Made by a program: the position numbers and the translations under genes. A stretch of DNA of 64,000 bases from Bacillus sp. AFS006103. GTDB lineage: Bacteria > Bacillota > Bacilli > Bacillales > Cytobacillaceae. Every line of letters starts with the position of its first letter. Position 1 is the stretch's first letter. Under the pieces are notes generated by a model. It was not told the origin of the DNA, ran no database searches, and saw only the letters and a list, made by a program, of their open reading frames with translations. The stretch covers positions 523,707-587,706 of the forward strand of contig NTXX01000011.1 in the NCBI GenBank assembly GCA_002559145.1, read 5' to 3'. Below are positions 44,452-53,977 of this stretch, piece by piece.

Positions 44452-44901
44452 ATGTTTAAAGACCGGATAGGCAAACAATCGAATAAGGTTAAGAATGTGG
44501 TCGAAAGAGGAGCCGTCAAAAAATTTGCCGAAGCGATTGGAGACCTCCACCCCATTTATTTTGATGAGGTAACGGGGGAGAATTCTAGATATAAAGCCAA
44601 CATTGCACCGCCCACCTTTCCGAGAACCTTCGATTATGGCGACATCGAAAAATTAAATCTGCCTAATAAAGGTTTAATTCACGGTGAACAAACATTCCAT
44701 TACGAACGGCCGTTAAGGGTTGGAGAAGAGGTATACTGCTTTGCCAAAGTGAAGAACTACTTTGAGAAAAAAGGGAACTTTGGGGAAATGGGGTTCCTGG
44801 TAATTGAAAATTATGGCGAAGATGTTTCAGGTGCATTAATTTTTAGTTCAACCTCAACCGTTGTCATTTCCGAAGCAGTGAGGAAGGTGTTGGTAAAGTG
44901 A
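44452..44901 (+). CDS. MaoC-type dehydratase N-terminal (FAS1-like) subunit
   Basis: A 149-residue single hot-dog domain of the MaoC_dehydrat_N type: VKKFAEAIGDLHPIYFDE, ANIAPPTFPRTF and FHYERPLRVGEEVYCFAKV. The catalytic Asp/His pair is not clearly present, so it is likely the structural partner of the next gene product; together they would form a heteromeric enoyl-CoA hydratase as seen for ChsH1/ChsH2-type enzymes. The 3' end overlaps the next gene by 4 nt. Confidence 0.82.
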   Translation: MFKDRIGKQSNKVKNVVERGAVKKFAEAIGDLHPIYFDEVTGENSRYKANIAPPTFPRTFDYGDIEKLNLPNKGLIHGEQTFHYERPLRVGEEVYCFAKVKNYFEKKGNFGEMGFLVIENYGEDVSGALIFSSTSTVVISEAVRKVLVK

Positions 44902-45299
44902 GTACACTAGCACAGTTACAAATAGGTGAGTCCGTAAAAGAAATTCAATTGGAGCCTGTCTCAAGGATGGATCTCATTAAATATTCAGGTGCATCTGGTG
45001 ACTTTAACCCCATTCATACCATTGATGTGGAGGCCCAAAAAGCAGGTCTGCCAGGGATTATTGCTCATGGAATGTGGACAATGGGGAACCTGGCAAAGCT
45101 GTTTACGGCCTATTATGAAGAAGGCTTCGTCCAAGATTACTCGATCCGTTTTAAAGGAATGGTATTTTTGAATGATGTGATTACGTTGAAAGCGATACTT
45201 AAAGAGAAAGAGGATCAAAATCTGCGCTTTGCTGTCGCAGCAGTCAATCAACAAGGAAATGAAGTGTTAAAAGGTGAGGTATTATATCGCCAATATTAA
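44898..45299 (+). CDS. MaoC-family hydratase, catalytic subunit
   Basis: A 133-residue hot-dog protein with the hydratase 2 motif: YSGASGDFNPIHTIDVEAQKAG supplies the Asp and His pair, and GIIAHGMWTMGNLAKL follows. It should hydrate a 2-enoyl-CoA. It starts at GTG overlapping the stop of the partner (GTGA). Complementary motif content of the two genes supports a heteromer. Confidence 0.87.
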   Translation: MSTLAQLQIGESVKEIQLEPVSRMDLIKYSGASGDFNPIHTIDVEAQKAGLPGIIAHGMWTMGNLAKLFTAYYEEGFVQDYSIRFKGMVFLNDVITLKAILKEKEDQNLRFAVAAVNQQGNEVLKGEVLYRQY

Positions 45300-45316
45300 T
45301 ATATGAGTGAACTAAG

Positions 45317-45365
45317 ACCCGGCACAAGGAAGAAAAACCTCTTCTTAATGCTGGGTTTATTGTTC
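45317..45365 (+). terminator. Possible weak terminator or attenuator within the cluster
   Basis: GACCCGGCA...TGCTGGGTTTATT forms an outer stem with one G-U pair around an inner AGGAAG/CTTCTT stem. The tail is short, so readthrough is plausible. Confidence 0.4.
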
Positions 45366-45399
45366 ACTTGTAACTACTAAGCGTTGGTGGAGGTGGATA

Positions 45400-46548
45400 A
45401 TGAACTTTGAATTCGATGAAGATATACTTTTTTTGAAAAAGAATGTCAGAGATTTTATTCAAACAGAAGTTGAAGCAGTTGCCATGCAAATTGAAGAGGA
45501 AGACCAAATCCCGCAACGTATCATCCATCTTTCTAAGGAGTTAGGTCTATTTGGCTTAAGTATTCCAGAAGAATATGGAGGATTAGGGATTGGCATGGTT
45601 GGTAAATGTGCACTGTATGAAGAAATTGGCCAGACACATAACGGCTATACGACATTAATCGGAGCACATACAGGGATTGGAACTGTTGGAATTGTAGAAT
45701 TGGCCGATGAGCAGCAAAAGAAAAAGTATCTTCCCGAAATGGCGAGCGGTGAAAAAATTGGTGCATTTGCTTTGACTGAACCAGAAGCAGGCTCAAATGC
45801 GGCAAATTTGAAAACAACTGCGGTAAGAAAAGGGGATAAATATATTTTAAACGGATTGAAGCATTATATCACGAATGCGACTGAGGCGAGTGTTTTTACC
45901 GTGATGGCTGCAACCGATACCAAAATGGGTCCGAAGGGGATTACTTCGTTCATTGTTGAAAAGGATTTTCCTGGATTCAAAGTCGGAGCAATTGAGAAAA
46001 AAATGGGCTTAAGAGGATCGCATTCTGCCGAATTAATCTTCGAGGATTGTGAGGTCCCAGTGGAAAATGTATTAGGGATCGAAGGACAAGGTTATGTCAA
46101 TGCCTTAAAGATCTTGACAAATGGCCGTGCAGGACTTGCGTCTCGGAATATGGGATCCTGTCAAAAACTCCTAGATATATCAACGAGATATGCCAAGGAA
46201 CGGATCCAATTTGGAAAACCAATCATTACGAACCAGGCAGTCAGCCATATGCTCGCGGAAATGGCAGTTGAAATTGAAGCCCTTCGTTCGTTTACTTACC
46301 GAGTCGCCTGGATGGTGGACAATGGGATGAGGGTAATGAAAGAAGCAGCGATGCTTAAGCTCTATGGTTCCGAGGTCTATAACCGCGTAGCTGATAAAGC
46401 CGTGCAAATCCACGGCGGCCTTGGTTATATTGCCGACTACCCGGTCGAACGTTTTTATCGAGATGCACGGATTACGAGAATCTATGAGGGAACATCGGAG
46501 ATTCAGAAAAACATTATTGCCGCGCAATTAGAAAAAGAATATAGCTAA
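45400..46548 (+). CDS. Acyl-CoA dehydrogenase (second)
   Basis: A 382-residue flavoprotein with [52 protein letters not shown] and [17 protein letters not shown]. It is distinct from the first copy (shorter linker, RGSH substrate loop) and may act at another chain length or on a branched substrate. GGTGGAGG lies 7 nt before the ATG. Confidence 0.93.
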   Translation: MNFEFDEDILFLKKNVRDFIQTEVEAVAMQIEEEDQIPQRIIHLSKELGLFGLSIPEEYGGLGIGMVGKCALYEEIGQTHNGYTTLIGAHTGIGTVGIVELADEQQKKKYLPEMASGEKIGAFALTEPEAGSNAANLKTTAVRKGDKYILNGLKHYITNATEASVFTVMAATDTKMGPKGITSFIVEKDFPGFKVGAIEKKMGLRGSHSAELIFEDCEVPVENVLGIEGQGYVNALKILTNGRAGLASRNMGSCQKLLDISTRYAKERIQFGKPIITNQAVSHMLAEMAVEIEALRSFTYRVAWMVDNGMRVMKEAAMLKLYGSEVYNRVADKAVQIHGGLGYIADYPVERFYRDARITRIYEGTSEIQKNIIAAQLEKEYS

Positions 46549-46578
46549 TCTATTTTTGTTAGATTTGAGGGTGATAGT

Positions 46579-47763
46579 ATGAATGATATTGTCATTTTAA
46601 GTGCCGTTCGGACACCAGTTGGCAGATATGGAGGCACATTAAAGGATCTTAATTCGGGACACCTTGGGGCCATCGTGATTAAGGAGGCGATCATTCGGGC
46701 AGGCATTCTAGCCAATCAGGTCGACGAAGTGATTTTAGGGGAAGTGAGACAGTCTACTGAATCCTCCAATGTGTCAAGAGTCGCTGCCTTACGAGCGGGA
46801 GTGCCTGACACCACACCTGCTTTTACGATTAATCGTTTATGCGCATCTGGTATGCAGGCAGTAGCTTCAGCAGCGCAGCAAATTGCCTTCGGTCAGGCGA
46901 ATATTGTTGTGGCTGGAGGAACGGAAAGTATGAGCAATGCCCCTGTTTACCTAAGAAATACGCGATTTGGTGGAGACAATGCTAAACTTGTCGATTCCAA
47001 TACTGAGGCAGGCCAACAGCCCCATGAGGTTTACGGAAGTCAATTGGGAATGGGGATTACTGCTGAAAATGTTGCGGAACGATACAATGTTTCTCGGCAG
47101 GACCAGGATGCTTTTGCACTTGAAAGCCAGCTAAGGGCAACCGCTGCAATAAGAGAAGATAAGTTTATGGATGAAATAGTCCCAATAAAGATAACAGGAA
47201 AAAAGACCTCATTTTTGTTTAGTGAAGACGAGCACCCAAGGCCAGAAATGACAATTGATACTCTAAGCAAACTTAAACCAGTATTTAAAGAAAATGGTAC
47301 GGTCACCGCCGGGAATGCCTGTGGTCGAAATGATGGTGCGGCCGCATTGGTACTTACTTCTAGCAGCCATGCCGAAAACTTAGGCTTGAAACCAATTGCT
47401 AGGGTCATCGATTGGGCGGCAGCAGGTGTTTCACCAGAATTGATGGGAATCGGTCCGGTTCCTGCCGTGCAAAAGCTGTTAAAACGAACGAGACTAACCC
47501 TGAATGATATTGATTTGTTTGAATTAAATGAGGCCTTTGCTTCACAGGCGCTTGCTGTGATTCGGGAGTTGGGACTAGACAGCCGACGGGTCAATGTAAA
47601 TGGCGGGGCCATCGCACTTGGACATCCACTAGGAGCAACAGGGGCAAAAATTATGACTTCATTAATCTATGAGTTAATACGGAGGAAGGAAAAAAGGGGA
47701 ATAGCCACTCTTTGTATTGGCGGGGGACAGGGGATGGCCATTCTGGTCGAACGGCTTGGGTAG
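46579..47763 (+). CDS. Acetyl-CoA acetyltransferase (thiolase)
   Basis: A 394-residue thiolase. Nucleophile Cys in [11 protein letters not shown], His in [15 protein letters not shown] and the second Cys in CIGGGQGMA are all present. It would cleave 3-ketoacyl-CoA to acetyl-CoA. AGGGTG lies before the ATG. Confidence 0.94.
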   Translation: MNDIVILSAVRTPVGRYGGTLKDLNSGHLGAIVIKEAIIRAGILANQVDEVILGEVRQSTESSNVSRVAALRAGVPDTTPAFTINRLCASGMQAVASAAQQIAFGQANIVVAGGTESMSNAPVYLRNTRFGGDNAKLVDSNTEAGQQPHEVYGSQLGMGITAENVAERYNVSRQDQDAFALESQLRATAAIREDKFMDEIVPIKITGKKTSFLFSEDEHPRPEMTIDTLSKLKPVFKENGTVTAGNACGRNDGAAALVLTSSSHAENLGLKPIARVIDWAAAGVSPELMGIGPVPAVQKLLKRTRLTLNDIDLFELNEAFASQALAVIRELGLDSRRVNVNGGAIALGHPLGATGAKIMTSLIYELIRRKEKRGIATLCIGGGQGMAILVERLG

Positions 47764-47810
47764 GAAAAAGTGGTCGAATTGGAATTATGGATTAATAGGG
47801 GGAACGATCT

Positions 47811-48584
47811 ATGAATGTGAAAGAGTTGTTTGATTTATCAGGAAAAGTAGCCATTGTTACTGGCGGCGGCAGGGGACTCGGTCAGCAGATTGCGGAAGGA
47901 TTTGCTGAAGCGGGTGCAAATGTGGTTGTTTGTTCAAGAAAATTGGAAGCCTGTGAGGAAGTAAGCGAAGTCCTAAAAAGACTAGGTGTGGAGAGCTTTG
48001 CCTTAAAATGTGATGTTACCAATCCGGAGGACATTAAGAATGTCGTCGAGCGGACAGTCGAACGATTTGGTAGAATCGATATTCTGGTTAACAATAGCGG
48101 TGCTTCTTGGGGAGCACCAGTCGAGGAAATGCCTCTAGAAGCTTGGAAAAAGGTTATCGATGTCAATGTGACCGGTACATTCTTAATGTCACAGGCGGTT
48201 GGTAGAGTGATGCTTGAACAAAAGTCAGGAAAAATAATCAATATTGCTTCAGTGGCGGGTTTAAAAGGAAGCAATCCGCAGTATATGAATGCGATTGGCT
48301 ACAACTCTAGTAAAGGAGCAGTGATAACTTTTACGAAGGATTTGGCAGTCAAATGGGGTCCTAGCGGCATTTATGTTAATGCAATCGCGCCAGGATTCTT
48401 CCCGACAAAAATGTCAAAAGGATTACTTGAGCAAGGTGGAGAGGGAATTCTCCAAGCTACTCCCTTAAGGAAATTCGGTTCTGATCATGACCTAAAAGGG
48501 GTGGCCTTATTCTTAGCGGCACCAGCTTCTGACTTTGTGACAGGAGATATCGTGATTGTTGATGGCGGCGCACATGCGATGTAG
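47811..48584 (+). CDS. Short-chain dehydrogenase/reductase (second)
   Basis: A 257-residue SDR with TGGGRGLGQQ, NNSGAS, NIASVAG and YNSSKGA (Tyr-Lys pair). Similar to gluconate 5-dehydrogenase/3-ketoacyl reductase types; a 3-hydroxyacyl-CoA dehydrogenase role fits the neighbours. AGGGGG lies 8 nt before the ATG. A 21-bp tandem repeat begins at the base after its stop codon. Confidence 0.88.
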   Translation: MNVKELFDLSGKVAIVTGGGRGLGQQIAEGFAEAGANVVVCSRKLEACEEVSEVLKRLGVESFALKCDVTNPEDIKNVVERTVERFGRIDILVNNSGASWGAPVEEMPLEAWKKVIDVNVTGTFLMSQAVGRVMLEQKSGKIINIASVAGLKGSNPQYMNAIGYNSSKGAVITFTKDLAVKWGPSGIYVNAIAPGFFPTKMSKGLLEQGGEGILQATPLRKFGSDHDLKGVALFLAAPASDFVTGDIVIVDGGAHAM

Positions 48585-48793
48585 GAGATTCGCCCATTGA
48601 GTTGGGGAATTCGCCCATTGAGTTGGGGAATTCGCCCATTGAGTTGGGGAATTCGCCCATTGAGTTGGGGAATTCGCTCATTGAGTTGGGGAATTCGCTC
48701 ATTGAGTTGGGGAATCCGCTCATTGAGTTGCGAAAATCGCTGAGTGAGCAGAGGAATTCGCCAATAGAACCCTAATCCGCTGATAGAATCCTA
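48585..48793. repeat. 21-bp tandem repeat array (seven near-perfect units plus three decayed)
   Basis: Units of the form GGAATTCGCCCATTGAGTTGG run in register from 48585 to 48731 (seven copies; C/T variation at base 10), then decay through 48732-48793. Each unit can fold into a small CCCA/TGGG hairpin. The array starts right after the SDR stop and contains no spacer sequence. Confidence 0.9.
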
Positions 48794-48852
48794 TTTTTTT
48801 ATAAAAATAGCTCTAATATGGGTTAAGTCTACGATAAGGAGGTAAATACATT

Positions 48853-48918
48853 ATGGATTTTCATGGACCGCACACTTCAAGAAGAGGAAAAAATGAAGTC
48901 AATAATAAAGTTATGTAA
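48853..48918 (+). CDS. Possible 21-residue peptide
   Basis: ATG GAT TTT ... TAA encodes 21 mostly polar residues (begins MDFHGPH). Its strength is an AAGGAGG site 10 nt upstream, one of the best in the window, between the repeat array and the MBL gene. It could be a leader peptide or a truncated gene start; no homology is known. Confidence 0.35.
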   Translation: MDFHGPHTSRRGKNEVNNKVM

Positions 48919-48971
48919 ACTCATTTCTGCAAGCGAGCAATAATCAGGTTTTACAAGGGAGGGGTCGCAAA

Positions 48972-49922
48972 TTGTTTAGAATTGTCCCGCTTGAATTAAA
49001 TACCCATTTTGCCGAAGGGACGGTAAACGCCTTTTTGGCGATTGGTGATTCTGTTACGTTAATCGACACAGGTAACCCAGGTAAACAGTCATATCAGCAG
49101 CTTAATAGCAAACTACATACACACGGAGTTACATTGAAGGATATTGACCAAATTGTTCTAACTCATATCCATATCGATCAGGCGGGGGCAATTCCATATC
49201 TTCAGGAAGAAACAGATTTGCCAATCTATGTCCATGCACAGGCAAAAGGGTCCATTAACGCAGGAATTGAAGAGTATGAACGCGTACAGTCTTTTTTTCA
49301 TCAGTTTTTAACGAGCTGTGGTGCCGACCCGTTCCATCATATTGTCGAACGTCCTTTTAACAAGGAAAAGTGGCGGAATATTACTTATATAAGTGATGGT
49401 GATGTGATCCTGTTGGGTGGGAAGGAGTTTCAAGTGGTTCACGTTCCCGGCCATAGTCAATCTGATATTTTACTATGGAACCAGAATACGGGCGATACCT
49501 TTGCTGGTGATCATTTATTAAAGGCATTTTCTGTAAATGCCTTTATCGAACCACCTGACCCGGGGGAGGACAATCGTCCGCGCCCGTTATTACAATATCG
49601 AAACTCGCTTGGGAAAGTTCGCCTGCTCCCCTTGGAAATGATCTATCCAGGTCATGGCGAGGCATTTAGTAATCATGTATCACTGATCAAAACAAGATTA
49701 CTAGAACAGGAAAAACGCTGCGAGCAGATTCTTGAGATATTAGCAGACGGTGAAAAATGCATCTATGAGATTTGCAGGAAAATGTATCCTCGTTTACATG
49801 GGAAAACAGTGTTTTTAGGATTATCACAAATTCAAGGACACTTAGACTTACTTGAAGAAAGAGAGCAGGTTAGGTTTGAGGAACAAGATTCACTTGTCAT
49901 TTATCGTTCAACCCAGAAATAG
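48972..49922 (+). CDS. MBL-fold metallo-hydrolase
   Basis: A 316-residue metallo-beta-lactamase-fold protein: TLIDTGNPG, metal motif THIHIDQAGAI, VPGHSQSDILL, FAGDHLL and YPGHGEAF. The C-terminal 80 residues form a winged-helix-like extension (LEILADGEKCIYEICRKMYP), as in the LACTB2/YqjP-like group. Probably a thioesterase or other hydrolase for a CoA or ester substrate, inferred from context. It starts at TTG with GGGAGGGG 8 nt upstream. Confidence 0.85.
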   Translation: MFRIVPLELNTHFAEGTVNAFLAIGDSVTLIDTGNPGKQSYQQLNSKLHTHGVTLKDIDQIVLTHIHIDQAGAIPYLQEETDLPIYVHAQAKGSINAGIEEYERVQSFFHQFLTSCGADPFHHIVERPFNKEKWRNITYISDGDVILLGGKEFQVVHVPGHSQSDILLWNQNTGDTFAGDHLLKAFSVNAFIEPPDPGEDNRPRPLLQYRNSLGKVRLLPLEMIYPGHGEAFSNHVSLIKTRLLEQEKRCEQILEILADGEKCIYEICRKMYPRLHGKTVFLGLSQIQGHLDLLEEREQVRFEEQDSLVIYRSTQK

Positions 49923-49979
49923 AGTGAGCCCTGATCCTTCTATCGTTCTATTATGATTTTAAATAAGGGAGCGGATGCT

Positions 49980-51497
49980 GTGAAGTTGAAAGACCTTCTT
50001 GAGAAAAATATCTCCGAATTTAGTGAATATCCTTTTATATTTTTCAAAGATAAGACGTTTACAAACGTTGAAACGAAGCAATATGCGGACAGATTTGCCA
50101 GCGGCCTGCATGAACTAGGGATTGGGAAGGGTGACCGAGTGATGGTCTGTATGCCCAATTGTCCAGAGGTCCTTTTTTCCTATCAAGGAATTACGAGAGC
50201 AGGTGCAGTGATTGTCCCGGTTATGTATACGCTTCATCCGAAGGAACTTCACTACATCGCTCGAAATTCAGGGGCTAAAGCGTTGATTACCTCCTCCGCT
50301 GTCCGAAGTAATGTTGAAAAGTCTCTAGAAGGAATGCCAGAAAGACTACAATTGATTGTTGTCGATCAGCCTTCAGATGATCGAGCGAAAAATTTTTATG
50401 ATGTGTTGGTCCCCTGCAAAGATCAAGAAGATGATGGGATAGCAGAGGAAACGGCTGTCATTTTGTATACCTCAGGTACGACTGGAGATCCAAAAGGAGT
50501 GCTGTTAACCCATAAAAATTTATACTCCAATGCCGAGAATTCAGCGAAACATAACGAAACAGAGCGGGGCACAACACTGGGTGTTCTGCCGCTTGCCCAT
50601 GTGTATGGGCTGACGATATCAAATATCTGTTTCTTATCAGGCAGTTCCATCGTTATCTTTTCTAGCTTTGATATTAAAGAGCTATATATGGCGATTGAAA
50701 AATATAAAGTGAAGACTTTCTCAGCTGTACCAGCGATGATTCATGCTTTGGTGTCCTACCCGCAGTCCGACCAATATAACACCTCCAGCCTCGAATCAGT
50801 CGCTTCCGGGTCTGCGCCGCTTCCTGTTGCCATGTTACATGCGTTTGAACAAAAATTTGGTGCGAAGGTGTACGAGGGTTATGGGTTGTCAGAAGCGGCG
50901 CCAGTTGTTACGGCTCACCGCAAAGGCATTGAAATAAAACCCGGTTCTGTTGGGATTCCAATTCCAGGGGTAGAGTTGAAAATTGTTGATGAAAATGGCG
51001 AGGACGTTCCAGTTGGGGAAGTGGGGGAGTTAATCGTCCGTGGGGATAATGTCACACCAGGATACTATCAAAATAGGGAAGAAACCAATCGGGTTTTAAA
51101 GGATTCATGGTTGTTTACCGGTGATATGGCACGGACTGATGATGAGGGTTATGTCTATATTGTTGACCGGAAAAAGGATCTAATTATTCGCGGTGGCTTC
51201 AATGTGTATCCTCGTGATGTCGAAGAAATATTGAATGCTCATGAGCAGGTTTTCGAGGCGGCTGTTGTTGGCATTCCCGATGAACGGATGGGTGAGGAAA
51301 TGGTGGCATGTGTTGTGAGAAAACCGGGGACTGAAGTAGCGGAGAATGAGTTAATACATTATTGCCAGGACCATCTAGCAAAAAACAAAACACCGCGGAA
51401 AATAGTTTTTCTAGAGGCACTGCCAAGGAATGGTGTCGGGAAAATATTAAAAACGCAGCTCCGTAAGCATACAACAGAAATTGTAATCAAACCGTAA
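49980..51497 (+). CDS. Acyl-CoA synthetase (AMP-forming long-chain type)
   Basis: A 505-residue ANL-family ligase: YTSGTTGDPKGVLLTH (P-loop), YGLSEAAPVVT, LFTGDMARTDDEGYVYIVDRKKDLIIRGG and a C-terminal GVGKILK Lys. It activates a carboxylic acid to acyl-CoA through an acyl-AMP. GTG 49980 follows AGGGAG by 8 nt; ATG 49953 is not supported by a site. It would feed the two acyl-CoA dehydrogenases upstream. Confidence 0.92.
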   Translation: MKLKDLLEKNISEFSEYPFIFFKDKTFTNVETKQYADRFASGLHELGIGKGDRVMVCMPNCPEVLFSYQGITRAGAVIVPVMYTLHPKELHYIARNSGAKALITSSAVRSNVEKSLEGMPERLQLIVVDQPSDDRAKNFYDVLVPCKDQEDDGIAEETAVILYTSGTTGDPKGVLLTHKNLYSNAENSAKHNETERGTTLGVLPLAHVYGLTISNICFLSGSSIVIFSSFDIKELYMAIEKYKVKTFSAVPAMIHALVSYPQSDQYNTSSLESVASGSAPLPVAMLHAFEQKFGAKVYEGYGLSEAAPVVTAHRKGIEIKPGSVGIPIPGVELKIVDENGEDVPVGEVGELIVRGDNVTPGYYQNREETNRVLKDSWLFTGDMARTDDEGYVYIVDRKKDLIIRGGFNVYPRDVEEILNAHEQVFEAAVVGIPDERMGEEMVACVVRKPGTEVAENELIHYCQDHLAKNKTPRKIVFLEALPRNGVGKILKTQLRKHTTEIVIKP

Positions 51498-51520
51498 AGG
51501 AAAATAGGAGGAAAATATAT

Positions 51521-52414
51521 ATGGAAAAAAGAACCATATTAACAACCAGCAGTAGAGGCTTGCTAGAAGATTCTTTTCCGTATCGTTTATTCCAAAAAGC
51601 AAAACGGTTAGGGACGTGGAACCCGGCTGATATTGATTTTAGTCAGGATCAAAAAGATTGGAAAGCCATGAATTCTGAGCAGCAAGCAGATATTTTACGT
51701 CTGATTTCTCAATTTCAAGCAGGTGAGGAAGCGGTTACACTGGACTTGCTTCCACTCATTATGGCGGTTGCTAAAGAAGGCCGTCTTGAAGAAGAAATGT
51801 TTCTGACAACCTTTTTATATGAGGAAGCAAAGCATACAGAATTTTTCCGGCTCGTTTTGAATGCGATTGGAGAGCGAGGGGACTTGTCCCACTTTCATAC
51901 GGAAACCTATCAGAAGATTTTCTATGAAATTCTTCCAACAACAATGGAACGGCTGATTACTGACCAATCCCCGGAGGCAATCGCTGAGGCATCGGTCGTT
52001 TACAACATGTTTGTTGAGGGTGTATTAGCAGAGACCGGCTATTTTTCATTTTATGCTGCCTTAGAGGCAGCGGGCATTATGCCTGGATTGCTTGAAGGGA
52101 TTGGAAATTTAAAAAAGGATGAGTCTAGGCATATTGGCTATGGAACCTTCTTATTGCAACGTCTGATTTGCGAACATCCACATCTCTTCGATTTAGTAGC
52201 TGCCAAAATGGGCGAACTCACTCCGTTAGCGATTAGGCTTAACCAAGAGGGTATCGCAGGAAGGGAGGTAAGTGCATTCGGAGGAGATCCTGAGGACGTC
52301 ATGAACTTTACATTAAAACAACTCACTGTCCGAATGGAGATTTTAGCGCGGGCGAAAGGTAAAAAAATCGAAGAGATTTATAGATTTTCAGAAAGTGAAC
52401 TTGGTGTACTCTAG
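51521..52414 (+). CDS. R2-like ligand-binding oxidase (R2lox, Mn/Fe ferritin-superfamily)
   Basis: A 297-residue four-helix-bundle protein. Every functional residue of structurally known R2lox is found by counting: Glu69, Glu102 and His105 (YEEAKH), Glu166 (FVEG), Glu201 and His204 (DESRH) as Mn/Fe ligands, and Val72 with Tyr161 as the ether-crosslink pair; numbers equal or differ by one from the Geobacillus protein. It is not a ribonucleotide reductase subunit: no R1 is near. R2lox binds a long-chain ligand and can oxidise C-H bonds, but its natural substrate is unknown. AGGAGG lies 8 nt before the ATG. Confidence 0.93.
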   Translation: MEKRTILTTSSRGLLEDSFPYRLFQKAKRLGTWNPADIDFSQDQKDWKAMNSEQQADILRLISQFQAGEEAVTLDLLPLIMAVAKEGRLEEEMFLTTFLYEEAKHTEFFRLVLNAIGERGDLSHFHTETYQKIFYEILPTTMERLITDQSPEAIAEASVVYNMFVEGVLAETGYFSFYAALEAAGIMPGLLEGIGNLKKDESRHIGYGTFLLQRLICEHPHLFDLVAAKMGELTPLAIRLNQEGIAGREVSAFGGDPEDVMNFTLKQLTVRMEILARAKGKKIEEIYRFSESELGVL

Positions 52415-52440
52415 TGATTTTTGAATGAGGAGGAATTATC

Positions 52441-53964
52441 ATGACGGTAAAGGTAGATGTACAAACATTTCCCCATTTTATTAATGGAAAGTGGGAGCCA
52501 GCAAGCAGTCAAGAAACATTTGATGTGCATAATCCGGCAACTGGTGAATTAGTAGCAAGGGTGGCAAAAGGAACCACGGAAGATGTGAACCGTGCAGTAA
52601 ATGCAGCCCGCGCGGCGTTTGACCAAGGGGATTGGAAAAACATGAAGCCCAAAGACAGGGCCAAGATTTTATATGCCATTTCCTATCAAATTACCGAACA
52701 TGCCGAGGAACTAGCATACCTAGAAGCGATTAGTTCAGGGGGAACCGTGCGACGAATTGGCAACAGTGATATTTTGCAAATGGTCGACTTGTTTCAAACA
52801 CTAGCCAACTTTACGGTAGAGTATCCTTTCTCAGAAACACTGCCAGTCCCGCCATTCCCGGGACCTGCACACAATTTTATTTGGCGTGAGCCAATCGGAG
52901 TGTGTGCGGCAATCACCCCTTGGAACTTACCTATGGTAATTGCAACTTGGAAAATTGCTCCGGCACTTGCGATGGGAAATACAATTGTCATCAAGCCTGC
53001 AAGTTATACTCCGTTGTCTACTTTGAAACTAGCAGAAATTATTTCAGCCGTGGTCCCTCCGGGTGTTATTAACGTAGTTTCCGGTCCTGGAGTGGAAGTG
53101 GGCGAAGCATTAGTTAACCATCCAAAGATCGACAAAGTAGCATTCACTGGTTCGACTGAGGTTGGCAGACGAATTATGGGACTTGCTGCCGGCACGATTA
53201 AGAAAACTACGCTCGAGTTAGGTGGTAAATCACCTAATATCCTTTTAGAGGATGTCGACCTTAGCCTTGCCTTGCCTGGAAGTCTGTTTGGTGTATTTCT
53301 CCATTCAGGCCAGCTGTGTGAATCAGGAACGCGATTATTTGTCCCGGATAAGCTTTATGACCAAGTGGTTGCCGGGTTGGTCGCTCTCACCAGTAAATTA
53401 AAGCTTGGCAATCCGCTCGATCCAACCACGGATATAGGTCCTGTTATTTCGAAAAAACAAAAGGAAACGATCCTTTCTTATATTGAAGCGGGTAAAAAAG
53501 AAGGAGCGACACTTTTGTGCGGAGGAAAGGAAGTTAAAGTGGCTGGCTGTGAAGAGGGCCATTTTATTGAACCAACGATTTTTACAAATGTCACGAATGA
53601 GATGAAAATTGCCCAAGAAGAAATTTTCGGCCCAGTCCTCTGTGTGATTCGTTATTCGGACCTGGACGATGCCATTCGAATGGCGAATGATACCATTTAT
53701 GGGTTAGCAGCAGGAGTCTGGACCCGCGACGTCAACAAAGCTTACGAGGTCGCGAGGAAATTGCAGGCGGGTGTGGTCTGGATCAATGACTGGCATATGC
53801 TCCGCAGTGATGCCCCGTTTGGCGGATACAAGCAAAGCGGCATTGGCAGAGAAATGGGACAGCAATCACTAGATGCCTATACACAGGTAAAGCATGTTCA
53901 TACATCAATGACGCCGGAGCTTGAGCGACGCAACTGGTACGGAATTCTGTTTGGCCAAAACTAA
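52441..53964 (+). CDS. Aldehyde dehydrogenase
   Basis: A 507-residue NAD(P)-dependent aldehyde dehydrogenase. AAITPWNLPMV, GFTGSTEVGR-like FTGSTEVGR, general base Glu in LELGGKSPN and nucleophile Cys in HSGQLCESGTR are present, as is QEEIFGPVL. It would convert an aldehyde to the acid used by the upstream ligase. GAGGAGG lies upstream of the ATG, 27 nt after the R2lox gene. Confidence 0.94.
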   Translation: MTVKVDVQTFPHFINGKWEPASSQETFDVHNPATGELVARVAKGTTEDVNRAVNAARAAFDQGDWKNMKPKDRAKILYAISYQITEHAEELAYLEAISSGGTVRRIGNSDILQMVDLFQTLANFTVEYPFSETLPVPPFPGPAHNFIWREPIGVCAAITPWNLPMVIATWKIAPALAMGNTIVIKPASYTPLSTLKLAEIISAVVPPGVINVVSGPGVEVGEALVNHPKIDKVAFTGSTEVGRRIMGLAAGTIKKTTLELGGKSPNILLEDVDLSLALPGSLFGVFLHSGQLCESGTRLFVPDKLYDQVVAGLVALTSKLKLGNPLDPTTDIGPVISKKQKETILSYIEAGKKEGATLLCGGKEVKVAGCEEGHFIEPTIFTNVTNEMKIAQEEIFGPVLCVIRYSDLDDAIRMANDTIYGLAAGVWTRDVNKAYEVARKLQAGVVWINDWHMLRSDAPFGGYKQSGIGREMGQQSLDAYTQVKHVHTSMTPELERRNWYGILFGQN

Positions 53965-53977
53965 TGAAGAGGTGAGC

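Noticed and set aside
47040..47612. A 190-codon minus-strand frame
   Set aside because: Antisense shadow of the thiolase gene; Ser/Ala-rich composition follows the opposite strand.
48457..48723. An 88-codon minus-strand frame encoding a repeated EFPNSMG heptapeptide
   Set aside because: It is produced by the 21-bp tandem repeat being a multiple of three; it also overlaps the SDR gene and has no site.
48585..48793. Possible CRISPR array
   Set aside because: Units are directly adjacent with no unique spacers, and no cas genes are present.
51521..52414. Ribonucleotide reductase beta subunit
   Set aside because: The ligand pattern and Val72/Tyr161 pair fit R2lox, and no alpha subunit or nrdI is adjacent.
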